From: an uncultured Alistipes sp.
GTDB lineage: Bacteria > Bacteroidota > Bacteroidia > Bacteroidales > Rikenellaceae
Reading direction: 5' to 3'
Assembly (NCBI GenBank): GCA_934754975.1
Contig: CAKVKI010000029.1
Location: forward strand, 1-16,110
Length of the DNA: 16,110 nt
Positions 1 to 5,872 of this stretch are shown here, piece after piece. The notes beneath the pieces are model-generated. The model worked only from the letters and a program-made list of their open reading frames with translations, had not been told where the DNA came from and made no database searches. Positions within the stretch are counted from its first letter, which is position 1, and every line of letters begins with the position of its first letter. The position numbers and the translations under genes are program-made.

Positions 1-1
1 G

Positions 2-280
2 CTGAAAGCCCATTACCGCCGCGGAGGATTGGGCGACGTGAAAGTCAAGAAGTTCCTGATCGCCGTGCTGAACGAAATGCTGGAGCCGTTCCGCGAACGC
101 CGCAAATATTACGAAGGACGCATCGGCGAGGTGTACGAAATCCTCCGCGCCGGGTCGGAAACGGCCCGCAAAGCCGCTGCCGAGACACTCGCCGACGTGA
201 AACGCGCCATGAAGATCAACTATTTCAACGACAAGGAACTGATTGCAGGACAGACCGAATATTTCGCACACAAGGAATAA
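2..280 (+). CDS. trpS: Tryptophan--tRNA ligase, C-terminal end (5' truncated by window)
   Basis: This is the last 92 codons of a class I tryptophanyl-tRNA synthetase, which charges tRNA-Trp in the cytoplasm. The frame is open from base 2 and ends at TAA 278-280. The visible part reads LKAHYRRGGLGDVK and later MKINYFNDKELIA, which fits the helical C-terminal region of bacterial TrpRS as I remember it from Bacteroidota. The catalytic HIGH and KMSKS motifs lie upstream of the window and cannot be checked. A TTG at 29 is an internal codon, because the frame continues upstream without a break. The ClC gene follows almost at once on the same strand, so the two may be co-transcribed. Identification rests on recognition of a short C-terminal stretch. 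Confidence 0.85.
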   Translation: MKAHYRRGGLGDVKVKKFLIAVLNEMLEPFRERRKYYEGRIGEVYEILRAGSETARKAAAETLADVKRAMKINYFNDKELIAGQTEYFAHKE

Positions 281-293
281 AACCGCAACCGAT

Positions 294-2075
294 TTGAACC
301 TCCGCGCCGACCATATATACCGCACGTTCCTCCGCCTTACGCGGCGGCTGAGCAACAGCCAGATCATGATGCTTCTGGCCGTGGTCGTCGGCGTACTCGC
401 CGGAGTGGGAACCTATCTGTTCGAGATACTGCTGTACGGCATCAAATACGGGCTGACCAACTGGTTTCCGGTGGACAGCGCCCATATCCTGTTCCTGATC
501 TACCCCGCCATCGGCATCATCCTGGCGACGCTGTTCGTCAAATATATCGTCCGCGACAACATCTCGGAGGGCGTCACGCGCGTGCTTTACGCCATGTCGA
601 GCCGCAATTCGCGCATCGCGGGCCACAACTGCTGGACCTCGATCGTCGGCGGAGCCACGACCATCGGATTTGGCGGTTCGGTGGGTCCCGAGGCCCCGAT
701 CGTACTGACGGGAGCCGCCATCGGCTCGAACGTCGGACGGTTCGCACGGCTCAACTACAAACACACTACGCTGCTGCTCTGCTGCGGCGCCGGCGCAGCG
801 CTGGCCGCCATTTTCAAGGCCCCGATTACGGGCGTGGTATTCGTACTGGAAATCCTGATGCTCGACATCACCGCAGGGTCGGTCATTCCGCTGCTCATCG
901 CCTCGATCACGGCCACGACGATGGCTTTCATGCTCCGGGGCTTCGACCCGATCCTGGCCGTAACGCTGGCTCCCGAAGATGCGTTCGAACTCTGGCAGAT
1001 ACCGCTTTTCATCCTGCTGGGCGTATGCTGCGGACTGATGTCGTGGTATTTTACCTCGACGAACCTGCGCGTAGGCACGTTTTTCAAGAAAATCGACAAG
1101 CAGTACAAGAAATGGATCATCGGCGGAACCGTACTCGGAGTCCTGATCTTCATCTTCCCGCCCCTCTACGGCGAGGGTTACGAAGGATTCACCTCCCTGA
1201 TGCACGGGCAGGCCGAAAAACTGTTCGACAATTCACTGTTCTACAGCTTCCGCGACATCGACTGGGTCGTCATACTCTTCGTCATCGCCACGATGTTCTT
1301 CAAGGTCATCGCCATGGCTTCGACCAACGCCGCGGGCGGCGTGGGCGGAACATTCGCCCCGTCGCTGTTCGTGGGCGCATTCACGGGCGCGTCGATAGCC
1401 CTGCTGTGCAACGCTTTCTTCGACTGGGACGTGTCGATCGTCTCCTTCACGCTGGTCGGCATGGCGGGCGTGATGTCGGGCGTGATGAAGGCCCCGCTGA
1501 CCTCGATCTTCCTGATCGCCGAACTCTCGAACGGTTACGGACTGTTCATCCCCCTGATGATTACCGCCTGCATCTCGTTCGCCGTGGACTACTACCTCGA
1601 TCCGGACTCGATCTACACCAAACAGCTGCGCCAGCGCGGGGAACTGCTGACCCACGACAAGGACCAGTCGGTTTTCGTCTTTCTGAAACTCGACGAGCTG
1701 ATGGAGACCGATTTCCTGCGCATCAAGGAGAACTTCACGCTGGGCGATATCGTACACATTATTTCGACGGCGCGCCGCAATATCTTCCCCGTGATCGACA
1801 ACTTCGGCCACCTGCTCGGCATTATCCAACTGGACGACCTGCGCGAAGATATGTTCAAACGCGAGAAATACGGCCATCCGATTTCGGACTACATGATTCA
1901 GCCGCCCGACAGGATTCTGGAACACGAAGCCATCCAGAGCGTCGTCCAGAAGTTCGAGGACAAACACACCTGGATGCTGCCCGTCGTGGACAAGCAGAAC
2001 CGCTATATGGGCTTCATCTCCAAATCCCGCATCCTGAACGCTTACCGCGAGCAGCTGGTTAAAATACAGCAGTAA
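294..2075 (+). CDS. ClC-family chloride channel/transporter with two C-terminal CBS domains
   Basis: An inner-membrane anion channel or transporter of the ClC family (593 residues from TTG 294). The membrane part covers about residues 25-440. It has the pore motif GSVGP at 128-132, a PITGVVFVLE segment at 177-186, GGTFAP at 351-356, and a Tyr in SIYTKQL near 441 that matches the chloride-coordinating Tyr of E. coli ClcA. Two CBS domains follow, at about 470-521 and 528-588; these usually bind adenine nucleotides and gate the pore. The position of the gating glutamate (ClcA Glu148) is Val130, and that of the internal proton glutamate (Glu203) is Ile187, so channel rather than exchanger behaviour is predicted. 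No ATG precedes the first membrane helix. TTG 243 is possible, but the codons between 243 and 293 lack the C/G third-position bias of the rest. ATG 366 would remove the conserved N-terminal helix. Confidence 0.9.
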   Translation: MNLRADHIYRTFLRLTRRLSNSQIMMLLAVVVGVLAGVGTYLFEILLYGIKYGLTNWFPVDSAHILFLIYPAIGIILATLFVKYIVRDNISEGVTRVLYAMSSRNSRIAGHNCWTSIVGGATTIGFGGSVGPEAPIVLTGAAIGSNVGRFARLNYKHTTLLLCCGAGAALAAIFKAPITGVVFVLEILMLDITAGSVIPLLIASITATTMAFMLRGFDPILAVTLAPEDAFELWQIPLFILLGVCCGLMSWYFTSTNLRVGTFFKKIDKQYKKWIIGGTVLGVLIFIFPPLYGEGYEGFTSLMHGQAEKLFDNSLFYSFRDIDWVVILFVIATMFFKVIAMASTNAAGGVGGTFAPSLFVGAFTGASIALLCNAFFDWDVSIVSFTLVGMAGVMSGVMKAPLTSIFLIAELSNGYGLFIPLMITACISFAVDYYLDPDSIYTKQLRQRGELLTHDKDQSVFVFLKLDELMETDFLRIKENFTLGDIVHIISTARRNIFPVIDNFGHLLGIIQLDDLREDMFKREKYGHPISDYMIQPPDRILEHEAIQSVVQKFEDKHTWMLPVVDKQNRYMGFISKSRILNAYREQLVKIQQ

Positions 2076-2098
2076 ACCGCGGTCTTGTTTCGCATCCG

Positions 2099-2114
2099 CC
2101 CCTTGAAAAAGGGG
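2099..2114. other. Six-base-pair hairpin with GAAA tetraloop
   Basis: CCCCTT (2099-2104) pairs perfectly with AAGGGG (2109-2114) around a GAAA loop, a stable GNRA-type tetraloop. It lies in the 70-bp gap between the ClC stop and the PAS-protein start. No T-run follows, so it is not a typical intrinsic terminator. It could be an mRNA processing or stability element, or a chance hairpin. Confidence 0.4.
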
Positions 2115-2145
2115 ACTCCTCCCGACAGCAAAATATGCAAGCGAT

Positions 2146-2490
2146 ATGACAACAGCAAATCCTTTCCCCTGGGCCGACGGCATGAACTGCGCCGTCACGG
2201 TGTGCGACACAGAAGGAGTAATCCTCTACATGAACGAAAAAGCCCGTGCGACCTATATCAAGCACGGCAACCTGATCGGCAGCAACATCTTCGGCTGTCA
2301 CAGCGAACGTTCGCGTGAAATCATCCGCCGCCTGACGGCCGAAGGCGGCTCGAACGCCTACACCATCGAAAAACAGGGAGTCCGCAAAATGATTTACCAA
2401 ACGGCCTGGCGGGACGGCGGCAAAGTAGGCGGCCTGGTGGAGATTTCGATGGAAATACCCGCCGAGATGCCGCATTACAACCGGGGATAG
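2146..2490 (+). CDS. Stand-alone PAS-domain protein
   Basis: A 114-residue soluble protein made of essentially one PAS fold (about residues 12-105). The strand-helix pattern CAVTVCDTEGVILYMNEKA at 15-33 is the usual start of a PAS domain, where the ligand or signal pocket begins. The segment KMIYQTAWRDGGKVGGLVEI towards the C-terminus matches the last three strands. There is no kinase, DNA-binding, cyclase or phosphatase output domain and no membrane segment, so it must act through a partner or as a small-molecule-binding protein. No cofactor-binding residue can be named from sequence alone. ATG 2146 is the only good start in the region. It lies 70 bp downstream of the ClC gene on the same strand and is closed by a strong terminator, so it could be the last gene of that transcript. 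Confidence 0.8.
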   Translation: MTTANPFPWADGMNCAVTVCDTEGVILYMNEKARATYIKHGNLIGSNIFGCHSERSREIIRRLTAEGGSNAYTIEKQGVRKMIYQTAWRDGGKVGGLVEISMEIPAEMPHYNRG

Positions 2491-2517
2491 GCATACGACC
2501 GATTCTGTTTCGATTTT

Positions 2518-2548
2518 TTAGAGGACTTAAAAAGTCCTCTAATTTTTT
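2518..2548 (+). terminator. Intrinsic terminator after the PAS gene
   Basis: AGAGGACTT (2520-2528) and AAGTCCTCT (2532-2540) form a perfect 9-bp stem with an AAA loop. Two further T-A pairs extend it (2518-2519 with 2541-2542), and a run of six T follows (2543-2548). A T-run also precedes the stem. It ends the trpS-ClC-PAS unit and separates it from the next gene pair. Confidence 0.88.
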
Positions 2549-2581
2549 ATCTGGGGAAATTAATGTCGTGTTTACTTGCAA

Positions 2582-2605
2582 AAATGTAAAATATACTTTA
2601 CATTT
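2582..2605. promoter_or_regulatory. Perfect 9-bp palindromic half-sites, candidate XRE operator
   Basis: AAATGTAAA (2582-2590) and TTTACATTT (2597-2605) are exact inverted repeats separated by six bases (ATATAC). The site lies 60-84 bp upstream of the membrane-protein/XRE gene pair, in the only AT-rich stretch of this leader, where a promoter is expected. The size and symmetry suit a dimeric helix-turn-helix repressor. There is no T-run, so it is not a terminator. That the XRE protein binds here is an inference from position. Confidence 0.5.
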
Positions 2606-2665
2606 ACAATAGCAGACGGGATGATGCGCACGTCCTGCGGTCTGCAAAACCAAAATCGAGAAAGT

Positions 2666-3127
2666 ATGAAAAAAGATCTGTTACTGCCCTACGGTTTTAA
2701 GAAGATCGGCTGGGCGATTCTGATTCCCGCCCTCCTGGCAGGCATCCTGCGTATTACGCTGATTGATCCCGACACGCTGTTCGGCTGGTTGCACATCGGC
2801 ATCCGCAGTATAGACAACTGCTTCACCAACAATGCGGAACAATGGGTGAACACCGTACTGATTCTCTGCATAGTCGCCGGGGCCGTGCTGGTCGCATGTT
2901 CGCGCGAACGGACGGAGGACGAAATGACGGTGCAGATCCGCCTGCGGACACTGATGTCCGCCCTTTACATTTACTGCGGAGCGGTCATTCTGATTACGCT
3001 TTTCGTCTACGACATTGCCTATGTGGTCTGGATGACCTATGCGATGCTCGGATTCATCCTTGTATTCCTGATGCTGTTCCGCTGGCAGCTGTGGCGGCTG
3101 AGAAAGGAGGCGGACGATGAAGAATAG
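2666..3127 (+). CDS. Four-helix integral membrane protein, function unknown, paired with XRE regulator
   Basis: A 153-residue protein with four predicted membrane helices at about residues 13-33, 59-78, 97-117 and 119-138. A cytoplasmic-looking linker, SRERTEDEMTVQIRLRTL (79-96), sits between helices 2 and 3. This charged ED-E-x-x-x-Q-I-R pattern recalls small Bacteroidota membrane proteins that sit beside short XRE regulators; this is from memory and was not searched. ATG 2666 is chosen because MKKDLLLPYGF leads into the first helix. An in-frame start at 2576 would add about 30 residues encoded by the AT-rich leader, including the palindrome. The 3' end overlaps the XRE gene by 11 bp, so the two are translationally coupled. 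A role as a sensor or partner of the regulator is an inference; no enzymatic motif is visible. Confidence 0.78.
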   Translation: MKKDLLLPYGFKKIGWAILIPALLAGILRITLIDPDTLFGWLHIGIRSIDNCFTNNAEQWVNTVLILCIVAGAVLVACSRERTEDEMTVQIRLRTLMSALYIYCGAVILITLFVYDIAYVVWMTYAMLGFILVFLMLFRWQLWRLRKEADDEE

Positions 3128-3317
3128 AATCCGCGTCGAGCGCGCCGAGGTGCGCATGACCCAACAGCAGCTGGCCGACGCCATAGGGGTCAGCCGCCAG
3201 ACCGTGAACGCCATCGAGACGGGCCGGTTCGTCCCCTCGACCGTGCTGGCGCTCAAGATCGCCCGGCAGTTCGGGAAACCGGTCGAGGCGGTTTTTCAGC
3301 TTGAAGAGGGAGAGTGA
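3117..3317 (+). CDS. Small XRE-family (Cro/CI-type) transcriptional regulator
   Basis: A 66-residue DNA-binding protein that is almost entirely one HTH_3 domain. MTQQQLADAIGVSRQTVNAI (about 14-33) is a classic helix-turn-helix, with QQQLADAIG as helix 2 and SRQTVNAIE as the recognition helix. The rest (VLALKIARQFGKPVEAVF) is the usual C-terminal part of the fold. There is no ligand or dimerisation domain beyond it. ATG 3117 overlaps the end of the membrane-protein gene by 11 bp, so both are made from one message. A perfect palindrome upstream of the pair is the obvious candidate for an autoregulatory operator. The length and layout match small two-gene regulator/membrane-protein modules common in bacteria. 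Confidence 0.88.
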   Translation: MKNRIRVERAEVRMTQQQLADAIGVSRQTVNAIETGRFVPSTVLALKIARQFGKPVEAVFQLEEGE

Positions 3318-3390
3318 TCCGACAGCGTCCCATACTCTCCGCCGGGAACAGAGCCTCGGCGGCAAACGAAAAGGTTCGGAAACGGCGGCG

Positions 3391-3459
3391 GATAAAAAAC
3401 GGCAACGGCAATAGATAAAAAACGAAAAACGCGGCAGATAAAAAAAACGGAAACAACCA
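3391..3459. repeat. Three imperfect 23-bp tandem units (GATAAAAAACG core)
   Basis: GATAAAAAACG begins at 3391 and 3414, and a variant with two extra A residues begins at 3437. The cores are exactly 23 bp apart; the rest of each unit is only loosely similar. They lie in the 238-bp gap between the convergent XRE and GH97 genes, which holds no other gene I can support. A separate 10-bp word, AAAAGGTTCG, flanks the array at 3369-3378 and 3488-3497. A weak CCGCCG/CGGCGG hairpin lies at 3339-3362. Confidence 0.5.
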
Positions 3460-3498
3460 AAACCGAAAGGCGCAAAACAGCGACGACAAAAGGTTCGC

Positions 3499-3541
3499 AT
3501 ACAACGAAGGCGGTACTGAAAATGTACCGCCTTCGTTGTAT
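3499..3541. terminator. Long hairpin between convergent genes, probable bidirectional terminator
   Basis: An 18-bp perfect stem (3499-3516 with 3524-3541, arms starting ATACAACGAAGG) closes on a seven-base loop, TGAAAAT. It starts 15 bp past the GH97 stop codon and lies about 180 bp past the XRE stop. Neither side has a clean T-run directly at the base. Termination on both strands is therefore likely from position and stability, but not textbook. Confidence 0.7.
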
Positions 3542-3555
3542 ATCCGCATCTTATG

Positions 3556-5553
3556 CTACATCACGGGCATGAAGCTTACGGCCTGTCCGCCGCCCGGAGC
3601 CATCACCACCTCGAGCGTATCGGCGGCCGAGACTTCGCGTTCCGAAATGGTATAAGAGGTAGGATTCGTCTCCCAATCGGCATCGGGACCGTCGGCGTAG
3701 ATCGTTGCGCGGTATTTCGTGCCGGGCTTCAGGAAGTCGAGCGACAGCGTCAGCGTGCGGGGCTGTTCGTCGGTCGCCGCTCCCAGGAAATAATTCGCTC
3801 CCGCGCGGCGCACGACGGCGACGAATTCGCCCGGTTCGCCCGCCAGCGCACGCGACCAGTCGCAGTCCGCGTCGAAGTCGCGGAAGAACTGGAACGCAGG
3901 ATGCCCCTCGTAATTCTCAATGAGGTCCGAAGCCATCTGCACGGGCGAATAGATGATTACCCATTCGGCGATCTGCTTGGCAAGGGTCGTATTCACGCGC
4001 ATATTGACCTCTGGACCGCAGTTCCAGAGTTTGCGGCGCGGCGAGTTGCGCGTATTTTCATAAAGAATGTCGAACGTGCCGGGCGTAAAGTCCATCGGTC
4101 CGCCCAGCAGACGCGTGAAAGGCAGCATCACCTCGTGCGACGGCGGATTGCCCGCGCTCCAGGCGTCCCACTCCTTGCCGCGTGCGCCTTCGCGCGACAT
4201 CATGTTAGGCCACGTACGGCGAATGCCGCAGTCTTTGATCGGCTCGTGCGCATTGACCGTCATGCGATATTTGGCAGCCGTCTCGACTACTCGCTGATAG
4301 TGCCGCACCATGTACTGGCCGTGATGGTTGTTGCCGCCGGAGATACCGCCGGCATAGCCCGTTTTGAGATTGTGTATTCCCAGATCGGCGTACCATTTGA
4401 CGGCGCGCTCCAGCTGACGTTCGTAATCGGGAATGTTGCCGCCCGTTTCGTGGTGGCCGATGATCTCGATCCCGCGTTCCCGGGCGTAACGCACGATCTC
4501 TTCGATGTCGAAGTCGGCATAGGGCTTCGTGAAATCGAACGACTGGCTGCCGCCCCAGTTCTCCCAGCCTTCGTTCCAGCCTTCGAACAGCACGCCCTGA
4601 ATATTGTTGGCCGCCGCGAAGTCGATATAGCGTTTGGCATTCACGGTCGTCGCGCCGTGACGGTCGTCCATCGCCCATGTCTCGACGCCCAGATGCATCC
4701 CCCACCATACGCCGACGTACTTCATCGGGCGTATCCAGCTCGTGTCTTCGATCTTCGACGGCTCATTCAGATTGAGGATCAGCGACGAGTTGATCAGTCC
4801 CACGGCTTCGGGCGCCAGCTGTACGGTGCGCCACGCGGTCGTAAATTTATTGCCGACATGCGCTTTCGTGCCGTCGGGCAGGGGCGCGAGGTCAGACTTG
4901 AACGTCAGCTCCCCGCTCTTACGAAGCGTCATTTCGGGAAAATCGTACAAGGCCGCTTCGTGGATGCTGCCGTAAACGCCGCCGACCCTGAACGTCGCGG
5001 GAGTATTGGCGTCAGTCAGTTCGCTCAGCGGAAGTTTGCGGTAAAGCAACTCGTAGGTATCGAAGCTGGCGGGAATGGTCCACGAATCGCCGTCGGCGGC
5101 GAAGCGGAATTCTGTCAGTTCGTCGGTCACGCGGAGCGAATCCGTTCCGGGCGCTTCGTATTCGTAACGGAATCCCAATCCGTCGTCGAATACCCGGAAG
5201 CGCAACGTCAACAGCACGCCGCCGCCGTTGCGCAGCCGCACGGCCATTTCGTTGTAACGGCTGCGGTTCTCCTTGTTCTCGCCCCACGGCTGGATCCACG
5301 TCTCATCGACGCTCGTGCGCGACACATTTTCGACGGCGAACCCTCCGGAGAGGTCGGTCCCGGCGGCTTCGAATCCCAGCCGGGAAGGTTCGAACAGCCG
5401 GACATCGCCGTCCGTAACGGAATAGGTCATACGTCCGGCGGAATCCACGGCGAACGCCAAACGAACTGTGCCGTCAGGCGAAGCAACTTCGGTGTTCCGC
5501 GAACAGGCTCCGCACAGGAGCAGTGCGGCAAGGGAGAGCAATATAGATTTCAT
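3556..5553 (-). CDS. GH97 family alpha-glucosidase (SusB-like), predicted lipoprotein
   Basis: A 665-residue glycoside hydrolase of family GH97, whose type member is SusB of Bacteroides thetaiotaomicron. It has an N-terminal beta-sandwich (about 25-270), a (beta/alpha)8 barrel (about 275-555) and a C-terminal beta domain. The SusB-type acidic residues are present: Glu369 in HHETGG (SusB Glu439, base), Glu437 in VNAHE (Glu508), Glu455 in SREGARG (Glu526) and Glu461 in GKEWDAW (Glu532, acid). This favours the inverting, calcium-dependent alpha-glucosidase group over the retaining alpha-galactosidase group. MKSILLSLAALLLCGAC is a signal peptide with a lipoprotein-like Cys17; the residue at -3 is Cys rather than Leu, so processing is not certain. 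The start at 5553 is set by this signal; an upstream in-frame codon at 5640 overlaps the YciI-like gene. No susC/susD genes are in the window. The gene follows the YciI-like gene by 28 bp. Confidence 0.93.
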   Translation of the reverse strand: MKSILLSLAALLLCGACSRNTEVASPDGTVRLAFAVDSAGRMTYSVTDGDVRLFEPSRLGFEAAGTDLSGGFAVENVSRTSVDETWIQPWGENKENRSRYNEMAVRLRNGGGVLLTLRFRVFDDGLGFRYEYEAPGTDSLRVTDELTEFRFAADGDSWTIPASFDTYELLYRKLPLSELTDANTPATFRVGGVYGSIHEAALYDFPEMTLRKSGELTFKSDLAPLPDGTKAHVGNKFTTAWRTVQLAPEAVGLINSSLILNLNEPSKIEDTSWIRPMKYVGVWWGMHLGVETWAMDDRHGATTVNAKRYIDFAAANNIQGVLFEGWNEGWENWGGSQSFDFTKPYADFDIEEIVRYARERGIEIIGHHETGGNIPDYERQLERAVKWYADLGIHNLKTGYAGGISGGNNHHGQYMVRHYQRVVETAAKYRMTVNAHEPIKDCGIRRTWPNMMSREGARGKEWDAWSAGNPPSHEVMLPFTRLLGGPMDFTPGTFDILYENTRNSPRRKLWNCGPEVNMRVNTTLAKQIAEWVIIYSPVQMASDLIENYEGHPAFQFFRDFDADCDWSRALAGEPGEFVAVVRRAGANYFLGAATDEQPRTLTLSLDFLKPGTKYRATIYADGPDADWETNPTSYTISEREVSAADTLEVVMAPGGGQAVSFMPVM

Positions 5554-5581
5554 AATCAGCAGGATTAGGCCGGTGTCGGAA

Positions 5582-5866
5582 TCAAAGGAAAGCTTCGAAT
5601 CCGGCCTGTTGTTTCGTGGGCAGGAATTCGACGACCGCATAATCGGCGACGCCGTGGATGCAGAACGGGTCTTCGAGCGTCAGCGCATCGACCGCCGCAC
5701 GGTCTGCGGCGCGGCAGAGAATGACGCCGCCCGTCCGGGGATTCTGCGGTCCCGAGCAGAGGAACGTCCCGTCGGCATAATAACGGTCGAGGTATTCGCA
5801 GTGCGCCGCGAGATGTCGCTCCACCTCCGCAAACGGTTTTTTGTAGGTCAGAAGTATGATGAACAT
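5582..5866 (-). CDS. YciI-like protein
   Basis: A 94-residue protein of the YciI family, a ferredoxin-like alpha/beta fold related to dimeric alpha-beta barrel proteins. Visible family features are the opening strand MFIILLTYKK, His22 in the helix HLAAHCEYLDRYY, the turn ADGTFLCSGPQNP (31-43), and the later EDPFCIHGVADYAVVEF segment typical of the second half of the fold. His22 and Asp32 are the likely His/Asp pair seen in YciI proteins. The biochemical role of most members is unknown. It begins six bases after the isomerase stop and ends 28 bp before the GH97 start, so it sits inside the operon. Nothing ties it to Kdo synthesis except position. Confidence 0.85.
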   Translation of the reverse strand: MFIILLTYKKPFAEVERHLAAHCEYLDRYYADGTFLCSGPQNPRTGGVILCRAADRAAVDALTLEDPFCIHGVADYAVVEFLPTKQQAGFEAFL

Positions 5867-5872
5867 CCCGTG

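Noticed and set aside
225..1205. A 326-codon open frame on the - strand opposite the start of the ClC gene
   Set aside because: It is antisense to conserved ClC membrane helices and the trpS end, and has no domain.
3391..3459. CRISPR array
   Set aside because: The units are only 23 bp long with an 11-bp shared core, the remainder is not conserved enough for repeats nor spaced as spacers, and no cas genes are present.
3553..5568. A 671-codon open frame on the + strand opposite the GH97 gene
   Set aside because: It is a mirror frame of a GC-rich gene. It is rich in Arg, His and Ala with no recognisable domain, while the opposite strand encodes a complete enzyme with its catalytic residues.
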